NCBI GenBank assembly: GCA_027257055.1
Contig: JAPVLO010000962.1
Span: 124,001-188,000, forward strand
Direction: 5' to 3'
DNA length: 64,000 bases
From: Cephalopachus bancanus
Lineage: Eukaryota > Chordata > Mammalia > Primates > Tarsiidae
Shown here: positions 38,174 to 48,435 of the stretch, in pieces
Numbering within the stretch: the first letter of the stretch is position 1
Layout of the letters: each line of letters begins with the position of its first letter
The notes under the pieces: model-generated
The model's database searches: none
What the model saw: only the letters and a program-made list of their open reading frames with translations
What the model was told of the DNA's origin: nothing
Made by a program: the position numbers and the translations under genes

Positions 38174-38469
38174 AGCCGGGCTCGGTAGCTCAGCCTGTAA
38201 TCCCGCGCCTTTGGGAGGCTGCGGTGAGTGGATTGCCCGAACCTGCGGGTTCGAGACCCGCCTGGGCAGGCGAGACCTCATCTCTACAATAAAATCAAAA
38301 AAGTAGACGTGCGTGGTAGCGCGCGCCTGTAATTCCGGGTACTTGGAAGGCTGAGGCGGAAGGATCGCCGGAGCCCAGCAGGCCGAGGCTGCGATGGCCG
38401 GGAGCGGCCACTGCACTCCAGTCTGGGCGACAGAGTGAGACTCCAACTCAAAAAAGAAAAGAAAAGAAA
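38174..38469 (+). mobile_element. Young dimeric Alu with tRNA-like promoter boxes
   Basis: Complete Alu, A-tail (AAAAAAGAAAAGAAAAG style), flanked by an 11-bp duplication AGAAACCTGCT at 38163-38173 and 38470-38480. The A box reads TAGCTCAGCCTG; the B-box region is GCGGG-TTCGAGA-CCCGC (38245-38261), a perfect five-pair stem with a seven-base loop. It sits in the spacer between the two opposed LTR arms. Many CpGs survive, suggesting youth. Confidence 0.96.
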
Positions 38470-38509
38470 AGAAACCTGCTGCAGGGAAACAGTGACCACA
38501 GGGAGTCCC

Positions 38510-38914
38510 CATTAGGAGTCTCTAGTGGAGTCATGGTTGGTTGGAAGTCATGGGATGGTTGGAAGAACTTATCAAAATAGTTATGAATTAAGAAAGGTAG
38601 TTTTGTTAAAGGAAGATATTTTGTGAAGGGCACAACGGACAGAGGCAACAGAGAGTTTTGCTGTCTGCTGTCAAGAGGCAGGGGCTAGAGGGTTGTTTTT
38701 ATAAGAGAGGTATCAGGGTTTCATGGGCAGGGAATTGTCTTTGGGGGGGATGTCTGCAAAAGATAATTCCCTGAGGTTTGTGAAGCAGCTGGTTGATTGT
38801 GGTGTTTTCTTTCAAAATAGAGTTAGTTAACAGCAATAGCTGACTAGCAACAAATGGTAAATTACTTTGTGTTTACAGCAAATATTTTACAGCTGGCTAA
38901 CCAGCTTTTACATC
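38510..38914 (-). repeat. ERV1-like LTR, right arm of an inverted pair
   Basis: On the minus strand it begins TGTAAAAGCTGG (38914), has a TATA-like TCTTATAAAAAC near 38706-38695, and then CTCTGTTGCCTCTGTCCG and CCTTCACAAAATATCTTCC. This is the layout of a class I retroviral LTR (U3, TATA, R). The boundary at the 38510 side is uncertain and the family name is not assigned. Confidence 0.65.
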
Positions 38915-39202
38915 TCTTACTGATCTTGAGGTCCCCCTTTAAAATATCATTTACCTAATTGTCTTTGGCCTAACTGGGCCACATACTTCTTCACAAAGGG
39001 AGCAGGGCTTCCTCTGAGACCCCAGGACTGTAGCACTACCAGTGTGAAATTCCAATCCAAGAGAGCTGAATTCTGAGTTGAGCCCGACAAAGCTATAGGG
39101 TGGGGCTGCCTGAGGCCTTGGAGACCCAACCCTTGCCTAGTGTGTGCCCAGGATTCAGGACATAGAGTCAAAGGAGTTATTCTCTAGTTCTATTATTTTT
39201 TC

Positions 39203-39497
39203 TGTTAGGTTTTGGATGTACTTAAAGGCTCTGCCCTCATGAAAGAAGTAATGCCATTATCATGGGGTAGCATTCTCATAAAAGAAAGAGTGTGACCCCA
39301 TTTTCTCTGTCTCACTTGCTCAAGTGCCTTTCTACCTATCTGCCTGCAATTTTCCCCATTGATGACCCTTGCTAGATGCTATCACCATGCTTTTGGATTT
39401 TTCAGCCTTGGAACTCTGAGTCAAATAAACTTATTTTTTAAAGTAAATTACGCAGCCTGTAGTATTATTTTTCAGTACAAAACAATGGATTAAAACA
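39203..39497 (+). repeat. MaLR 3' LTR, internally deleted
   Basis: Shares with the 5' LTR CCATTTTCTCTGTCTC, GATGACCCTTGC.AGATGCT and CAGCCTTGGAACTCTGAGTC-type text, and ends GGATTAAAACA. It lacks about 100 bases present near the start of the 5' LTR. Confidence 0.83.
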
Positions 39498-39889
39498 GTA
39501 CTTCAGAAGAAAGCTACCTTCATTCTAGCATTTTATGCTTCTAATATGTAATATAAGATGGCTTGTTTGTTCACCTGAAATCTAAGTGTGAGAGTCTATT
39601 TATGTACCAAGTTCATGCAGCCATTTTTAATAGAGCCTCCTGTGGAAAGAGGTACCAACAAACACAAGAGATAGGAGAAAAATCAGCAACAAAACAAAAC
39701 GAACCACCTCAAAACCCAATTTATATAAACAGGAACAACAACAACAACAAAACCAAAAAAGATTTGTAATCGGACACATCACCATGAGATTTTTTTCATG
39801 CACAAAAAAGCCCAAGTGTTGCCAGAGAGAAAGCCAGGTTATATAGTAAATGGGTTTAAGATTTCTCAAAAGCCTTATTCTACGGGAAG
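39498..39889. other. Unassigned sequence with (AAC)n
   Basis: A short AACAACAACAACAAC stretch lies at about 39733-39750. No gene or known repeat otherwise. Confidence 0.5.
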
Positions 39890-40700
39890 ACAGTACAGTT
39901 ATGTCTTCAAAGGCCTGAGGGAAAATGAAGTTTAACCTGGAATTCTAATATCTATCTATGACTGTGGTCCCCAACCTTTTTGATATCAGGGACTGATTTC
40001 GTGGAAGGTAACTTTTCCACAAACCAGGGGTGGGGGACTGGAAATGTGCGAACCTCACTGCTAATGTTAATCTGTCTTTGCAGCCACTCCCCAGCGCTAA
40101 TATCACCACCTTAGCTCCACCTCAGATCATCAGGCATTAGATTCTCATAAGGAATGCACAACCTAGATCCCTCACCTGCACAGTTCACAATAGGGTTTGC
40201 ACTCCTATGAGAATCAGATGCCTCCACTAATCTGACAGCAAGCAGTAATGCGAGCAATGAGGAGCAGCTGTAAGATAAAACTCTGCTTGCTAGCCTACCC
40301 CTCACCTTCTGCTGTGTGGCCCGGTTCCTAATAGATGAAGGGCATGTACTGGTCTGTAGCCTGGGGGTTGTGGACCCCTGAATATGAAGTAGGTAGATAG
40401 AATAAAGATATTTTAGTCATGCAGTGACTCAGAAGCTTTCTCTGGCAAATGCATTTCTTAGAGAGTAATTTGAGGGCACACTCTGACAAAACAATGAATA
40501 ATCGAAGAAAGAGGTAAAGGTGATACAAGACACAGTAGATTCAATTACTTCAAGAAGGCAGTGTGAGGATGTCCCAGAAGAATGCTAAATACAACTAACA
40601 GAGACTGGACCAGAAGGGAGGTGTGCAGAGTGAGGCAAGGTGAAAGGAGGGAACTACATAAAGCAGAGAATATAATGAACACCTTTGTAGTGACAAGATT
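39890..40700 (+). repeat. L1M 3' region, split by a hAT element
   Basis: CTTCAAAGGCCTGAGGGAAAA and CCTGGAATTCTAATATCTA before the insertion, and AATAAAGATATTTTAGTCATG, TCAGAAGCTTTCTC and CGAAGAAAGAGGTAAAGG after it, follow the 3' part of old L1M elements. Related text may continue to about 41000. Confidence 0.68.
39961..40380 (+). mobile_element. MER1-like hAT-Charlie element
   Basis: Terminal text GTGGTCCCCAACCTTTTTG and the opposite end GGGGGTTGTGGACCCCTG are inverted repeats of the hAT type. Internally ATCATCAGGCATTAGATTCTC and CTCCTATGAGAATCAGATGCC form a second inverted pair, with CACAATAGGGTTTGCACTCC between. It is a non-autonomous copy of near full length and splits an L1M fragment. 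The 8-bp target duplication is not clear. Confidence 0.9.
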
Positions 40701-41049
40701 TGTTGAGGTATAAAAATGGAAATAAATGTTAATTTGTGTCCAAAACATTCTCCACTGAGAAACATAGGCATAAACATTAGACCCACAAAAGAAAGAAATA
40801 TCATTATATAGTAAATCCTCCTTATTGACTTAGACCTTTTAGAATTCCTCAATAAAAATAGTAGACAACACAACTATGCCTATTGAAAAGAATTTATATA
40901 TCATTAAACATCAGAATCATAAAACTGGAGGTTCAGAAATAAGTGGGGAAGTGGAAGGGGATTGAAAAGAAGTGGAGAGAATGGTGGAAGCTCTAATATC
41001 TTCTATTTCACAGAGTGAAGAGGCAAAGCATGATTTATAGCAAATGGAT
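40701..41049. other. Probably decayed L1M continuation
   Basis: AT-rich sequence between the L1M match and an Alu; it resembles L1M 3' UTR composition but has no decisive landmark. Confidence 0.35.
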
Positions 41050-41065
41050 AAAATCAAAGAGGTTT

Positions 41066-41352
41066 GGCCGGGTTAGGTGGCTTAGCCTGTAATCCCAGAG
41101 GCTGAGGCAAGTGGATTGCCTTAGCCCATGGGTTCGAGACCAGCCCAGACAATTTGGCAAGACCTTGTAACTACAATAAATAAAAAAAAAATAGCGGGAC
41201 ATGGTAGCGCGTGCCTGTAGTTCCGGCTACTTGGAAGGCTGAGTTGGAAGGATTGCCTGAGCCCAGCAGGTCGACACTGGAGTGGCCGTGAGCATGCCAT
41301 TGCACTCCAGCCTGGGTGATGCAGTGAGACTCCAACTCAAAAAAAAAAAAAA
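41066..41352 (+). mobile_element. Dimeric Alu
   Basis: Complete Alu with pure A tail, flanked by a 16-bp duplication, AAAATCAAAGAGGTTT, at 41050-41065 and 41353-41368. The left arm has lost part of the region after 'AATCCCAG', and the B box is GGGTTCGAGACCAGCC, the ancestral right half without the CCCGC stem. Confidence 0.95.
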
Positions 41353-41514
41353 AAAATCAAAGAGGTTTTTAAAAAGTTTTCCAAAGTAGAGGAAAGAGAG
41401 AGCTGTCGTGGGTAACAGATGTAGGCTAATAACTTTCCCATCATAAGGAGAAATCAACAGACAATGCCTACATTTCCTGAGTCAAGAAAAAGTATTCTGA
41501 AAGAAAATGTAGAA

Positions 41515-41783
41515 GCCGGGCTTGGTGGCTCAGCCTGTAATCCTGCGCCTTTGGGAGGCTGAGGTGAGTGGATTGCCTGAGCCCGCGGGTTTGAGACCCG
41601 CCTGGGCAGCGAGACCTCATCTCTACAATAAATCAAAAATCAGCCGGGCGTGATAGCGCATGCCTGTAGTTCCAGCTACTTGGAAGGCTGAGGTGGAAGG
41701 ATCGCCAGAGCCCAGCAGGTCGAGGCCACTGCATTCCAGTCTGAGCGACAGAGTGAGACTCCAACTCAAAAAAAAAAAAAAAA
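41515..41783 (+). mobile_element. Young dimeric Alu, five-base-deletion subfamily
   Basis: GCCGGGCTTGGTGGCTCAGC start, GCGGGTTTGAGACCCGC B-box region, then GGGCAGCGAGACC, which lacks the CTTGG found in the copy at 63454. The right arm also lost about 20 bases between two GGCC motifs. A tail of about 16 A. A short GTAGA repeat flanks it. Confidence 0.94.
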
Positions 41784-42459
41784 GTAGAGACTAAGGTGCA
41801 AACCAGTGGAAACAAAACCAGAGAATCATAAGAGAATTTGCTTCTGGAAGACTATAACGGTTGGTGGGCTGAAATATATTTTTTAAAACAATGTATTTTT
41901 GATAAAGATAGAAGCAACTAATTTAAGGAAAGTAAAGACCAGAATGGAGAAGATTGTGCAAACAAACAAGCTACAAAAACATCTTTTCTTTCCATTAACT
42001 CATATTAGCTTTTTCATTTTTTGGCATGTGACAAATACATAGACCTCATCTCATTAAAAGCACTGTAGTTATGCCCATTAGTCTCTAGGAATTCTGGAGG
42101 GAGCAGATGGATTCTCTCATCTGCAAAAGTAATCCAGATCCATCAAAAAATGTTTGCAATCATGATTTTTCTCCTTGATTTAAAAAATATTAGATTTGCA
42201 TTATCTTTTAGTGTTTATGAAGTGCTTTTATAAATACTTTCACAATAAATTTACCTATCAGGCAAGCATGAGACATGTAGTTGTGAGAGATTAAAAGTCA
42301 TGAGACTAATTAGTGAAAAGTAATAAGAATCCACTGTTTTTGATTCTGGTCCAAGAGACTACTGCCTACACTTTTTAGGTATGAATATCATCCTGAAGAT
42401 TCTGTCAGAAGCCTGTGATTCCAGTAACGTTAAAACTGTTCTCTCAAAGGGTGCAAGCT
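41784..42459. other. Unassigned sequence
   Basis: AT-rich with nothing classified. Text just before 42460 may be the upstream part of the L1MB 3' UTR. Confidence 0.4.
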
Positions 42460-42752
42460 TTCAGTTATAAGATGAATACGTTATGGGGATATAACGTACA
42501 AAATATTGACTACAATTAATAATTTTGTATTCTTTTACTTGAAATTTGCTAAGATAAATTTGCCTGAGACCATATGCCACCTGCCCCAACACAATGATAC
42601 ATAACTGTATGTGATGAAGAGTGTGCTAGTTTATTTGATTTGGGTAATCATTACACATTTTATAAGTATATCAAATCATCACATTGTTCATTCTTAATAT
42701 ATATTATTTTTATTTATCACTTATACCTCAATGAAGCTGGGAAAAATACTGC
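42460..42752 (+). repeat. L1MB-like 3' end
   Basis: CAGTTATAAGATGAATACG, TATGGGGATATAACGTACA, ACTTGAAATTTGCTAAGA, TATATCAAATCATCACATTG and TTATACCTCAATGAAGCTGGG reproduce the L1MB-type 3' UTR through to its A-rich end. Confidence 0.9.
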
Positions 42753-43572
42753 TCTCAGGTTGTGATTTCTCTCATTACAGGAGAGAATGAATTTCCAACT
42801 TGTTCTTGACACCTGTACGTTGTGCCAAGTACTCTTTCTGATCACAAACAAGAAACATTTCTTCTCATATTCAGTTCTATTCCTGAAAAAAATCTGCATA
42901 TTTACACGCTCAGTGGCAAAACTGAGTCAGTTGCAGATCAGAAACTGGCACATGGATTGTCTCTTAGCCCATCTGTGTTCCAGTGCTCATCAATGTGCAG
43001 AGACAGAAAGAGGAACAAAGTCTGAAGAAACAGGGTCATGGGCTTTTTTGATGCTTTGATTACATTAAAAGAAATAAATAGATGAGTTTTTTCTTTCACT
43101 TTTGATAAATTAGGTAAGTATAGATCCTGAAGTAGAAAAATAGAAAAATGTAAAGGTAAATGAAAGTGGCAAGCCCAGCGTAAATTCTGTTGACCATTCC
43201 TCCCTCCCAACACCAGTACACAGTTACCCTTCATGTATGAAGACATCATCGCTTCCTGGTGATCTTGGTTCAGAAATTGCATGCATCAGTAATGTGTCCA
43301 TTCTGTGCACTACACACTATGTTAAAACTTACTAGGCTTCCATGGATACTAATGATGCATGATTAAATACAAATTTCAGAATATATGTCCTTCCCATTTT
43401 TAATAAAATTACCAGTTCTCTTTAGCTTTGAATTCTATGTTGTTGATAAATTGATTTGAAAACTCTGATAACTAATATTTGGTTTAAATATGATAATTTG
43501 TTTAAAGTAAATTAAAGTTCTATGATATTGAAAAGAGAATGGATCCAAGGACTAGTTTTGTTATTGTCATTT
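42753..43572. other. Unassigned sequence
   Basis: Overlapping 60-114 codon open frames occur on both strands, without a recognised domain. No supported gene. Confidence 0.45.
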
Positions 43573-43587
43573 AAAAAGTATATTGTG

Positions 43588-43855
43588 AAGCCAATGTGGT
43601 GGCTCCAGCCTGTAATCCCAGCCCTTTGGGAGGCCAAAGCGAGAGGATTGCCTGAGTTTGCGGGTTCGAGACCAGACTGGGCAACATGATGAGACCTGGT
43701 CTCTACAATAAATCAAAATATTAGCCAGGTGTGGTAGCACGTGCCTGTAGTTCTGGCCACTTGGAAGGCTGAGGCAGAAGGATCACTGGAGTCTAGCGGG
43801 TCGACGCTGGGGTGGCCATGAGGGTGCTACTGCACTCTAGCCTGGGCGACATAAA
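43588..43855 (+). mobile_element. Dimeric Alu, first of a stacked pair
   Basis: AAGCCAATGTGGTGGCTCC start, GCGGGTTCGAGACCAG B box, TCTCTACAATAAATCAAAAT linker, and a right arm ending CTCTAGCCTGGGCGACATA. Instead of a simple A tail it continues into about 150 bases of other sequence ending in A8. The upstream target copy is AAAAAGTATATTGTG at 43573-43587. Confidence 0.92.
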
Positions 43856-44013
43856 TAAAACAAAAACAAAAACCATAAAAAAACCCAAAAACTACCTTGG
43901 TACATTTAGATAAACAACTTTGAATCAAACAAAAGAAATGTAAGAAACCCCAGTTTCTAGAGTCTTGACCTATACACTAAGAGAGGACACTTAAATAAAA
44001 ACTTTAAATTAAA
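43856..44013 (+). other. Candidate 3' transduction of the first Alu
   Basis: Non-Alu sequence between the Alu body and an A8 run, followed directly by a second copy of the target sequence AAAAAGTATATTGTG (44014-44028). The position between Alu and duplicated target fits sequence co-transcribed past the Alu and mobilised with it. An alternative is that it is an A-rich local sequence rearranged later. Confidence 0.55.
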
Positions 44014-44028
44014 AAAAAGTATATTGTG

Positions 44029-44340
44029 GGCCAGGTGCTGTGGACCACACCTGTAATCAATCCTAACACTTCGGGAGGCCGAGGAGAAAGGATTGCCTGA
44101 GCTCCAGGGTTTGAGACCAGCCTGGGCAATTTGACATGATCTTGTCTCTACAATAAATTAAAAAATTAGCTGGACTTTGTGGCATGCGTCTGTAGTTCCT
44201 TTGTGACATGGCTTGAAGACTAAGGCAAGAGGATCGCCTGAGCCCAGCAGGTCGAGGCTGAGGTCGTCAGGAGCATGCCACTGCTCTCCAGCCTGGGTGA
44301 CAGAGTGAAACTGTGACTCAAAAACAAAACAAAACAAAAC
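44029..44340 (+). mobile_element. Dimeric Alu, second of a stacked pair
   Basis: GGCCAGGTGCTGTGG start, ACAATAAATTAAAAAATTAGC linker, and an (AAAAC)n tail. Downstream at 44349-44363 lies a third target copy, AAAAAGTCTATTGTG, with one mismatch. Confidence 0.93.
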
Positions 44341-44363
44341 ATTAAATTAAAAAGTCTATTGTG

Positions 44364-47300
44364 TTTGAAAGATTAAAATGCTATATGGAAACACATAAAC
44401 TCCTTTTTTGAATGTAAAAATATCTGTTGAATTAACATTGAGAAATGAAAACAAACGAGATATTGCCCTTATTCAGATAGAAGAGAGAGAGAATAAAAGA
44501 GCCACAAATATAAAGGAAATATCCGGAGAGCATTCAGATGTTTCTTTATTACGTTCTTTCACTTTAAGCACTATAATCCTTACATTAAAACATGAATGCT
44601 CATTCCCGAAATCATAAACACTGTTTGTTTTAAAACTACTCTCCATTGTTGAACTGCTAACACAAGCTATAGCAATTTTGAGTACGTGAAACTATCAAAA
44701 AGGAAAAAGAATATTCCCTTTGATACTGGAAGGTAGCTAAATTAGACAACTGGCTCTTTTCTTTTTTGATACTGACATCTATTGGAAAACAGGAGAATAT
44801 GTTCCTGTTTGTCTTAAGAATGCAAATAAAAGCTAAATAAATTTAAAACTTTATGACCATTTTAGTGCCACCATACTCTAATTGCTTGAAAACACATTCT
44901 TGTGGGTTTTTAATCTTTTTTATAGGGGGACAGTTAATCTTATAAATCTTTTTAAAGTCAGTAGTTGCTATCGCAAATATAATTATACATCTTTTAAAAC
45001 TCATGCACTGTGAGTAATGTGCCCATGATTCAAACTAACAATTGAACATTAAATAGTGAAAAAAAAGAGTAAAGTGTGACTTATTTTCAAGTTTTACCTA
45101 TACATCTGTCTGAAGATTTTTCTATCATTTAGATTGATACTACATAAAGAAAAGAAACTTTTCTAAACAATTTAATTGGTTCAGTCTGTGGATATCCTTT
45201 TAAAAAGTTTTTGAATGTTTTAGGTAGATTTTTAAAATCTATTTGCCTTTGGATAAAAATAAGTATATCCAGTAAAGCATGTGTGCTTACCATGTAACTA
45301 CTTCCAAAATTTATCTTTAAATTAAGTAGATCTGGAAGTGCTAGGCTTCCATAGGGTGTTTTGTGTGTAAATGAACTTTCAGATATCTCTTTGGAAATAT
45401 AAAGCACACAGCTTCAAAGAATGAACCCCTCCCTACCTGATAAAACAATCTGTAAAGTACATATTTTCTTTACACAGAGCTGAGTTGGAGAGCTTACTGA
45501 GGAGTCCATCTTTTTTCTTTGAGTTTTTACTAATATAAGACAATCAAACAATAGAAAAGTACTTTTCTTGGAATTTGATTTCTTTTTATTGTTGACTAAA
45601 ATTATACATTTAAACAAAAACAATATGTGGTTGCATTACACATGTCTATAGTGCATATAGAGTAAAAAGTGATAATTTCTCCTTAACATTCCTTAATACC
45701 CTTCTCCTTCTCCCAGGTAAAACCGTTAACTTTATTTTCTAGATGTTATGTATTTAAATATCTATGGATGTGTATACAAAAAAAGGTATGGCACATGTTT
45801 CCATCTATCTATTTGCTTAAACATATACACCTTTACACATTTGGGGTAAATATTAATTTTAGAAATGTAAGAAATCCATAGAAGTACTAAAAAAAAAAAA
45901 AAAAAAGGAAATACCAGTCCTCCAAATCTACCATCAAGAAACACATGTATTCAATATTTTACAAATACCCTTTCAGAGTCCTCATGTCTATACACAGATG
46001 TAAGTAAGAAGTATAAAATGTGATCATGATTTTTATGTTATTTTAAAATTTAAAATATATTAACATTAACATGAAATTTATAGATTTTTAAAATTGATAT
46101 AAATCCAAATGAATCACTGACCTTTAAATAAATGTTTATTTAACCCCAAAGATATTAATTCCTAAAAATTAGATTTCATTAAACATAGGAGGAAAATATA
46201 GGAAGACAATATGAAAGAAATATGAATAAAATATAATTTTTCTTTAAATTACATTTATAAATTTGTCTATTGGCTCTTTGTTATGCAAAATAAGAATGTT
46301 GGTTAACTTAAACTTCTCACTCTGTTTTGTTCCTTAATCCTTTTTCTGTTAGTCATATTAATTTTATATGGTTGTATTTCTGTAATCAAAAGTATTACAA
46401 TTTGGTAGTTTTATATTTAACTACTTTACATTTTATTTATATATTTTTATTATGTTATATTTACATTCCTTTGCCTTTTGCATTCATAGTTTTATTCTGA
46501 ATCTCTGGGTGATGATCTATGTGATCATATATGATATATGTGGGTTAATTTTTATTTGTGTTACTGGGGCTAGAACCTACTCATATTGCTGTAAGAAATC
46601 AATGTGGCCTTAAAATATTTTAGAGTCAATACTATACCAAAGTTCAAGAAAAGGACAATTCATTCCATAAAAATAGATAGCATTTTCTCCCTTCCTATAA
46701 AATCAGATATATTATTATGCTGTAATTTTGGTTTTTTTTTTAAGAAATATATATAGGAGTGTACTTCATATGAGCTTCTTTGCATGCATTTGGCCTTTTG
46801 GAGTAATGTAAGTCACTTTTTTTCAACAGAACTAAGGGATGAAAAGTCAAATTCAGCAAAAAGTATGCATGTAGAAAAAGAAGCTGTAAATAAATATTTT
46901 ATCTTTTAAGGAGATGTAATATGATATAATTATTTCAGAAGCCCCATCTTTGAGATTTGCTTCCCACCTAACTTATTTGTGTCTATCAATTGCGATCATG
47001 AGATTTTTCAGATATAAAACATTTACTGGGTAGTGTTTGTATCTGAATGTAAATGAAGGGAAGGAAACAGAGAAGCACCCTCTTCCTTGAACTCTCTGCA
47101 TGTATTCCCTGTCTTTTTTTTTTCACCTCATCTGTCTCATCCTCTGCACCCTTTCTGGAGTCTAGATAAGCCTACTTCTTCCTCAAGCCTCGGAGGAACT
47201 GAGACACTGAGCTTCTGAGCCCTCTAAATACATTTCTGCAATACTGGGACTGGGATTTGAGGAACTCTTCTGGGTCTCTTCCACTAGAACTTTCAAAAGA

Positions 47301-48099
47301 ATATGTGTTGGAGTTGCAGTCTGTCAACAAATGTCACTTTTCTTTCCAACTGAGTCACATGTCAGGATTTCTTTAAGTCTTGATGTTTTAGTCAATCCAG
47401 GCTGCTGAAGTCTACCAAATAAATGCTGCAATCCCTCTTATGGCCTTTTCTGTGGAATTGGCAGTATTTAAGTGCTATCTTCAACCTGAGCCAAAGGTGT
47501 CTCTGGTAGACTACTGAACTGGAAAGGTTTAACCTATGTACTCTGATCCAATAAGACATGCTTACTGAGATTCACTCAGTGCCTGGGGTGTATCATTTGT
47601 GGACAGCTCCCTACCTCTGTCTGGGATGATGGCAATCTTGTACATAACAAGTGGCCATGGCAACTCTTTCCTCCTTGTTCCTAAGTCTGGGATACCTTCA
47701 TATTACAATGAAGACTAATATTATTCAGGATTCCTTGACTACAACCAATAAACTTTCAAATGTAATCTAGAGCCTCTCTGCCTTCAAGCCTTGCTGTGGT
47801 GAATAAAACACTCTGGCATATCTTTGCACTGCAACCTAAAAAAAGAGCACATCACTGTTTTGTTGAGATGTGCTATGAATTTGAGATTTGGGGTCATCCT
47901 AGGCCCTTGATACTTGTTCTGTAAGTAGCCTGTAGTGCTGGGTCACAGAAATGGTTACTCAAATATTTGGGTGTTTCCCCACCTTTGAAATAGTTCATTT
48001 CTTCATAATTCTTGACATTCTCTAAATTCAGCTTATGTCTGTGGCATGAAGCAACCCTCAGATTTTTCAAGTTCCTTGATATTTATTGTAGTGTTTATT
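44364..48099. other. Unassigned sequence; possible old L1 and LTR traces
   Basis: No gene supported. About 45650-46010 has composition and text like an old L1 antisense region; a 20-A run lies near 45888-45906. Around 47100-47830 the sequence is less AT-rich and includes GCCTTGCTGTGGTGAATAAA, reminiscent of an LTR polyadenylation region, but no second landmark confirms it. Confidence 0.4.
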
Positions 48100-48115
48100 A
48101 CAGGAAGACAATTTA

Positions 48116-48419
48116 TTTAATTATTTATTTATTTATTTATTTATTTTTTGAGTTGGAGTCTCACTCTGTCACCCAGACTGGAGTGCAGTGGCTGCTTCCG
48201 GCCACCGCAGCCTCGACCTGCTGGGCTCCGGCGACCCTTCCGCCTCAGCCTTCCAAGTAGCCAGAATTACAGGTAGGCGCTACCATAGCCCAACTGATTT
48301 TTTGATTGTAGAGATGAGGTCTCGCTGCCCAGGCAGGTCTCGAACCCGCGGGCTCAGGCAATCCACTCACCTCAGCCTCCCAAAGGCGCGGGATTACAGG
48401 CTGAGCCACCGAGCCCGGC
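48116..48419 (-). mobile_element. Young dimeric Alu, five-base-deletion subfamily
   Basis: Flanked by a perfect 16-bp duplication, ACAGGAAGACAATTTA, at 48100-48115 and 48420-48435. The tail has become a (TTTA)n microsatellite on the plus strand. The left arm has TCTCGCTGCCCAGGC, that is, without CAAG/TTGG spacer bases. High CpG content. Confidence 0.96.
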
Positions 48420-48435
48420 ACAGGAAGACAATTTA

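Larger units (their letters stand above)
36548..39497 (+). mobile_element. ERVL-MaLR provirus-like element (LTR-internal-LTR)
   Basis: Two related LTRs in direct orientation (36548-36949 and 39203-39497) enclose MaLR-type internal sequence. The outer flanks read GTACC (36543-36547) and GTACT (39498-39502), a 5-bp duplication with one mismatch, as expected for this family. Internal landmarks include AATGTGGAAGAAACTTTAGA, GGATACCTGGTGGAAAAAAT, GCAGCAAAGCATTGAGGC and CCCCTCCCATCACAGACCC. MaLR elements are non-autonomous relatives of ERVL and normally lack intact viral genes; none is present. The internal part was later interrupted at about 37941-38914 by other elements. Confidence 0.88.

Noticed and set aside
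38245..38261. tRNA gene suggested by TAGCTCAG and GGTTCGAGACC
   Set aside because: No acceptor or anticodon stem surrounds these boxes; the context is a complete dimeric Alu.
38129..38512. 127-codon minus-strand frame and similar frames over other Alus
   Set aside because: The translations are the familiar antisense Alu peptides; they follow Alu copies wherever inserted and are not genes.
47100..47830. Solo LTR suggested by GCCTTGCTGTGGTGAATAAA
   Set aside because: Only one LTR-like landmark was found and no boundaries or target duplication, so it is kept as unassigned.
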